Positions 13,491-15,948 of a DNA stretch of 15,948 bases are shown here, in pieces (position 1 is the first letter of the stretch; every line of letters starts with the position of its first letter). This DNA is from Caldithrix sp964468415. Its GTDB lineage: Bacteria; Calditrichota; Calditrichia; Calditrichales; Calditrichaceae. Position numbers and translations under genes: made by a program. The stretch is taken from contig CAYXUS010000151.1 of the NCBI GenBank assembly GCA_964468415.1, positions 1 to 15,948 of the forward strand, given 5' to 3'. The notes below the pieces were generated by a model. The model worked only from the letters and a program-made list of their open reading frames with translations, did not search any database and was not told the origin of the DNA.

Positions 13491-14753
13491 ATGAAACGGT
13501 GGACTAAATTCATTTTCCTTTTAGCCCTTTTTGTAAACGGCGTGTTTGCCCAGTACATTCTCATTCCCATGGATTTAAGCCAAACCGATCATCTGAAAGC
13601 CTATGGCATTGCCTACTGGGTGTTAAAACAAGGCATTAATGTAGAATGGCTTCTCAACTATCGGGGCGGCTCGTTTCTGTTTACCGATACCCCGGCCTTT
13701 CGCGATGAATGCAACCTGCGCGGCGTGCGCTTTGAGCTGAAAAACGGAACACAGGTTAATCAGATTTACGCCGAAATCGAAAATAATAACATGGACCGGG
13801 TGTTGCTGGAAAAAGCGCCCAAAATTGCCGTGTACACCCCACCCAGCTCCCGCCCCTGGGACGATGCCGTAACGCTGGCACTGGATTACGCCGAAATCAA
13901 GTACGACAAAGTGTACGATCGGGAGGTGCTGGACGGCAAACTGAGCAAATACGACTGGCTGCACCTGCATCACGAAGATTTTACCGGGCAATACGGTAAA
14001 TTCTGGGCTGCATTTCACAATCAGCCCTGGTACATCCGCCAACAAATGGAGGCCGAACGGCTGGCCCACGAGCTGGGTTTTAAAAAAGTAAGCAAAGAGA
14101 AAGCCGCAGTGGCCGTAGCCATTCGCCAATTTGTACTAAACGGCGGTTTTTTGTTCGCCATGTGTTCCGCCACCGATGCCCTGGACATCGCTTTGGCCGC
14201 CCAGCGCACTGACATTTGCGCTTCGGTGTTTGATGGCGACGGGATCGATCCCGATTACGAAAAGAAACTGGATTTTAGCCAGACGTTCGCCTTCCAAAAT
14301 TTCAAACTTATTACCGATCCCTCGGTGTACGAATTCTCCAATATCGATGTGCCGCCCAGTTACATGCCCCGGGTCCGCGATCCGGAGAGCGACTACTTTA
14401 CGTTGTTTGAATTTTCGGCCAAGTACGATCCGGTGCCGACCATGCTCACACAAGACCACGTAAACGTGATCAAGGGCTTCATGGGGCAAACCACCATGTT
14501 TCGGGAAGAGCTGATTAAACCGAACGTGATTATTATGGGCAAAATCGAAGGCACCGACGAGGTTAAATACATCCACGGGAATTTAGGCAAAGGTACTTTT
14601 ACGTTTTACGGCGGGCACGATCCCGAAGATTACACCCATCGCGTAGGAGATCCGCCCACCGATTTGAGCTTGCACAAAAATTCGCCGGGCTATCGTTTGA
14701 TTTTAAACAATATACTTTTCCCGGCAGCTAAAAAGAAAAAACTGAAAACCTGA
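13491..14753 (+). CDS. Secreted conserved protein with glutamine-amidotransferase-like C-terminus (often labelled 'asparagine synthetase B')
   Basis: A 420-residue exported protein; the signal peptide is MKRWTKFIFLLALFVNGVFA with cleavage before QY. The start of the mature protein, ILIPMDLSQTDHLKAYGIAY then WLLNYRGGSFL, resembles a family that I recall being annotated 'asparagine synthetase B' in FCB genomes. There is no N-terminal Cys2 glutaminase and no ATP-pyrophosphatase motif, so that name is not supported. LNGGFLFAMCSATDALDIAL (Cys225) looks like the nucleophile elbow of a class I glutamine-amidotransferase fold. GNLGKGTFTFYGGHDPEDYT (His376, Glu379) followed by YRLILNNILF resembles the end of ThuA- or GATase1-like proteins. 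An enzyme of unknown substrate, or an inactive binding relative, is possible. Its ATG abuts the TPR gene stop, and yjbQ follows 27 bases later. Confidence 0.75.
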   Translation: MKRWTKFIFLLALFVNGVFAQYILIPMDLSQTDHLKAYGIAYWVLKQGINVEWLLNYRGGSFLFTDTPAFRDECNLRGVRFELKNGTQVNQIYAEIENNNMDRVLLEKAPKIAVYTPPSSRPWDDAVTLALDYAEIKYDKVYDREVLDGKLSKYDWLHLHHEDFTGQYGKFWAAFHNQPWYIRQQMEAERLAHELGFKKVSKEKAAVAVAIRQFVLNGGFLFAMCSATDALDIALAAQRTDICASVFDGDGIDPDYEKKLDFSQTFAFQNFKLITDPSVYEFSNIDVPPSYMPRVRDPESDYFTLFEFSAKYDPVPTMLTQDHVNVIKGFMGQTTMFREELIKPNVIIMGKIEGTDEVKYIHGNLGKGTFTFYGGHDPEDYTHRVGDPPTDLSLHKNSPGYRLILNNILFPAAKKKKLKT

Positions 14754-14780
14754 GACACACGCAAATGCAGGGGAATTGTT

Positions 14781-15176
14781 ATGAAACAGATTTCTGTTCG
14801 TACCACCAGCCAAACCGAAATGATCGATATTACCCCGGCCGTGCAAGAGGCCGTGAATGAAAGCGGTATTCAGAGTGGCGCTGTCACGGTTTTTGTGCCG
14901 CACACCACCGCCGCGGTAACCATTAACGAAAACGCCGATCCTTCCGTAAAACGTGACATGCTGTACGAAATCAACAAAGTCATTCCCTTTGATGACCATT
15001 ACCACCATCTGGAAGGAAATTCGGCCGCCCATATTAAAGCCTCGCTCTTCGGAAGTTCCGAGACCATTCTCGTGGAAAACGGACGGTTGCAATTGGGCAC
15101 ATGGCAGGGAATTTATTTTTGTGAATTCGACGGGCCCCGTCATCGTAAAGTATGGATTCAAGTTTGGGGAGAATAA
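14781..15176 (+). CDS. YjbQ/UPF0047 family protein (secondary thiamine-phosphate synthase family)
   Basis: A 131-residue cytoplasmic protein of the widespread YjbQ family. Some members show weak thiamine-phosphate synthase activity in genetic tests, but the true physiological reaction is not settled. Family signatures are VFVPHTTAAVTINENADP with His41, HYHHLEGNSAAHIKASLFGSS at 73-93 with clustered histidines that probably bind a metal, and LGTWQGIYFCEFDGPR at 105-120 near the C-terminus. Length and layout are complete. It follows the secreted protein by 27 bases with a G-rich SD (AGGGGA), and is probably the last gene of the lepA operon. No clear terminator follows, and a promoter for the next gene begins 9 bases after the stop. 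Confidence 0.92.
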   Translation: MKQISVRTTSQTEMIDITPAVQEAVNESGIQSGAVTVFVPHTTAAVTINENADPSVKRDMLYEINKVIPFDDHYHHLEGNSAAHIKASLFGSSETILVENGRLQLGTWQGIYFCEFDGPRHRKVWIQVWGE

Positions 15177-15184
15177 CGCCGAAT

Positions 15185-15212
15185 TTGACTTGCTGTAAAT
15201 ACGGAATACATT
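15185..15212 (+). promoter_or_regulatory. Probable promoter of the last, partial gene
   Basis: TTGACT (15185-15190, five of six matches to TTGACA) is followed by 16 bases and TACATT (15207-15212, four of six matches to TATAAT). Transcription would begin near 15219, about 30 bases before the next ATG. It lies in the 71-base gap after yjbQ and suggests that the last gene can be transcribed separately. Confidence 0.4.
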
Positions 15213-15247
15213 TATTTTAACAAAAAAACTTAACAAAGGAATGTAAT

Positions 15248-15948
15248 ATGCTGGATGAAATCGTTGATGTTTTTATCGAACGTATTCGTAAAAAGGTGCT
15301 GGCCGACAAAAAAATGACTCATGTACCTCTGGCCTATTTAATGACGCTGGACATTCCTCAGTCTATTAAACACTTTTTTGATCAGGAAGTGGAACTGTGG
15401 ATTCGGGAAGAGGAAGAGAAATTTTCGAGCAGTGATCGTTTTAATTACGACATGCCGGAAATCCGCGTTTTAATCGATCAAATTTTCGATTTGCTCAAAC
15501 AAACCGCCCAATTCGACCTTGCCAAATTCAATCAATTGCTGGAGCGGGCCGTTAAACTGCAAATGAATTTCGTCATTGAACCGCATCGTACTTTAACTCA
15601 GTTTTTGTTCAAAGATCGTCCCGTAATCTCGACGATCGAAGTGTACGACACACTCAAGTATTTTTTTCAACTGGAATATTACAAAGAGGCCATTTCCGAA
15701 TATTTCAATACCAAATACCTGAAAACCATCTCGCAAGACCAATTCATCGAGTTGATCAACAAAATCGATGAGAAGGTTTTCGGGGAAAATCGCGTCGAGA
15801 TGACGCTAAAAACCCTGAAAACCATCATGACCTTTTTGAGCGAAGCACAGGGGACCAAGGTTACGTCGTTGCCGGTTAATGTGCTCTACGCCGCACTGCG
15901 CGATCGAAACCTGAATGACCTGGCCGAAAAAATCGAACAGGCTCAAAA
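15248..15948 (+). CDS. Unrecognised helical protein, 3' end outside the window
   Basis: An open frame of 233 codons runs to the end of the window without a stop. It begins at an ATG preceded by AAAGGA seven bases upstream, beginning MLDEIVDVFIERIRKKVLAD. There is no signal peptide or transmembrane segment. The chain is rich in Leu, Ile, Phe, Lys and Glu and looks all-alpha, with amphipathic helices such as EIRVLIDQIFDLLKQTAQ and LNDLAEKIEQAQ and an acidic stretch, EEEEKFSSSD. I do not recognise a family or a catalytic motif. The frame use and codon choice look like those of the neighbours, so it is a real gene. Its SD and probable promoter suggest that it starts a new transcription unit. Confidence 0.75.
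   Translation, partial: MLDEIVDVFIERIRKKVLADKKMTHVPLAYLMTLDIPQSIKHFFDQEVELWIREEEEKFSSSDRFNYDMPEIRVLIDQIFDLLKQTAQFDLAKFNQLLERAVKLQMNFVIEPHRTLTQFLFKDRPVISTIEVYDTLKYFFQLEYYKEAISEYFNTKYLKTISQDQFIELINKIDEKVFGENRVEMTLKTLKTIMTFLSEAQGTKVTSLPVNVLYAALRDRNLNDLAEKIEQAQ

Noticed and set aside
13491..14753. Calling this gene a true asparagine synthetase (asnB)
   Set aside because: There is a signal peptide instead of an N-terminal Cys2 glutaminase and no ATP-pyrophosphatase SGGxDS-type loop; the name would be an inherited misannotation.
1..15948. CRISPR array, tRNA, rRNA, insertion sequence or phage genes
   Set aside because: I looked for regularly spaced direct repeats, cloverleaf-like ends, transposase motifs and terminal repeats and saw none; this is by eye only, so a tRNA or small RNA scan would be needed to exclude small cases.

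Overview
The window is a compact stretch of bacterial chromosome made almost entirely of housekeeping genes, with moderate GC and short gaps. No rRNA, tRNA, CRISPR array, insertion sequence or phage gene is visible. Rho carries the P-loop variant AQPRTGKT, which I associate with Bacteroidota and relatives. A secreted protein of the kind often mislabelled 'asparagine synthetase B' in those genomes is also present. Together they suggest a member of the FCB superphylum (Bacteroidota, Ignavibacteriota or Calditrichota-like). The phylum is an inference with low confidence.

Left part, minus strand (1-7760). In the direction of transcription the order is uppS (TTG start), folC, a clear sigma70-type promoter, rho, rpmE, a strong intrinsic terminator, a DUF1385 membrane protein, prfA and a second intrinsic terminator. 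Next comes a non-coding gap holding the decayed 3' end of an aldehyde dehydrogenase on the plus strand. A second minus-strand unit follows, with an e(P4)-type acid phosphatase lipoprotein and a DUF2085 membrane protein.

Middle (7761-7991). This is a divergent intergenic region between uppS and lepA. It contains a 12-bp palindrome and a repeated CAATTGG, and must hold promoters in both directions.

Right part, plus strand (7992-15948). lepA, lepB (TTG start), hemW, a secreted TPR-repeat protein, a secreted protein with a glutamine-amidotransferase-like C-terminus, and yjbQ are packed with overlaps or gaps of 0-27 bases, so they probably form one operon. After a likely new promoter comes an unrecognised helical protein that runs off the window.

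The most interesting items are: the uncharacterised secreted protein at 13491-14753 with possible Cys/His/Glu residues, coupled to a secreted TPR protein; the frameshifted aldehyde dehydrogenase remnant at about 1420-1671; an 11-bp inverted repeat bracketing the rho promoter; a compound inverted repeat that starts at the rho stop codon and ends just before the rpmE ribosome-binding site; and a strong terminator only 25 bases upstream of the DUF1385 start.
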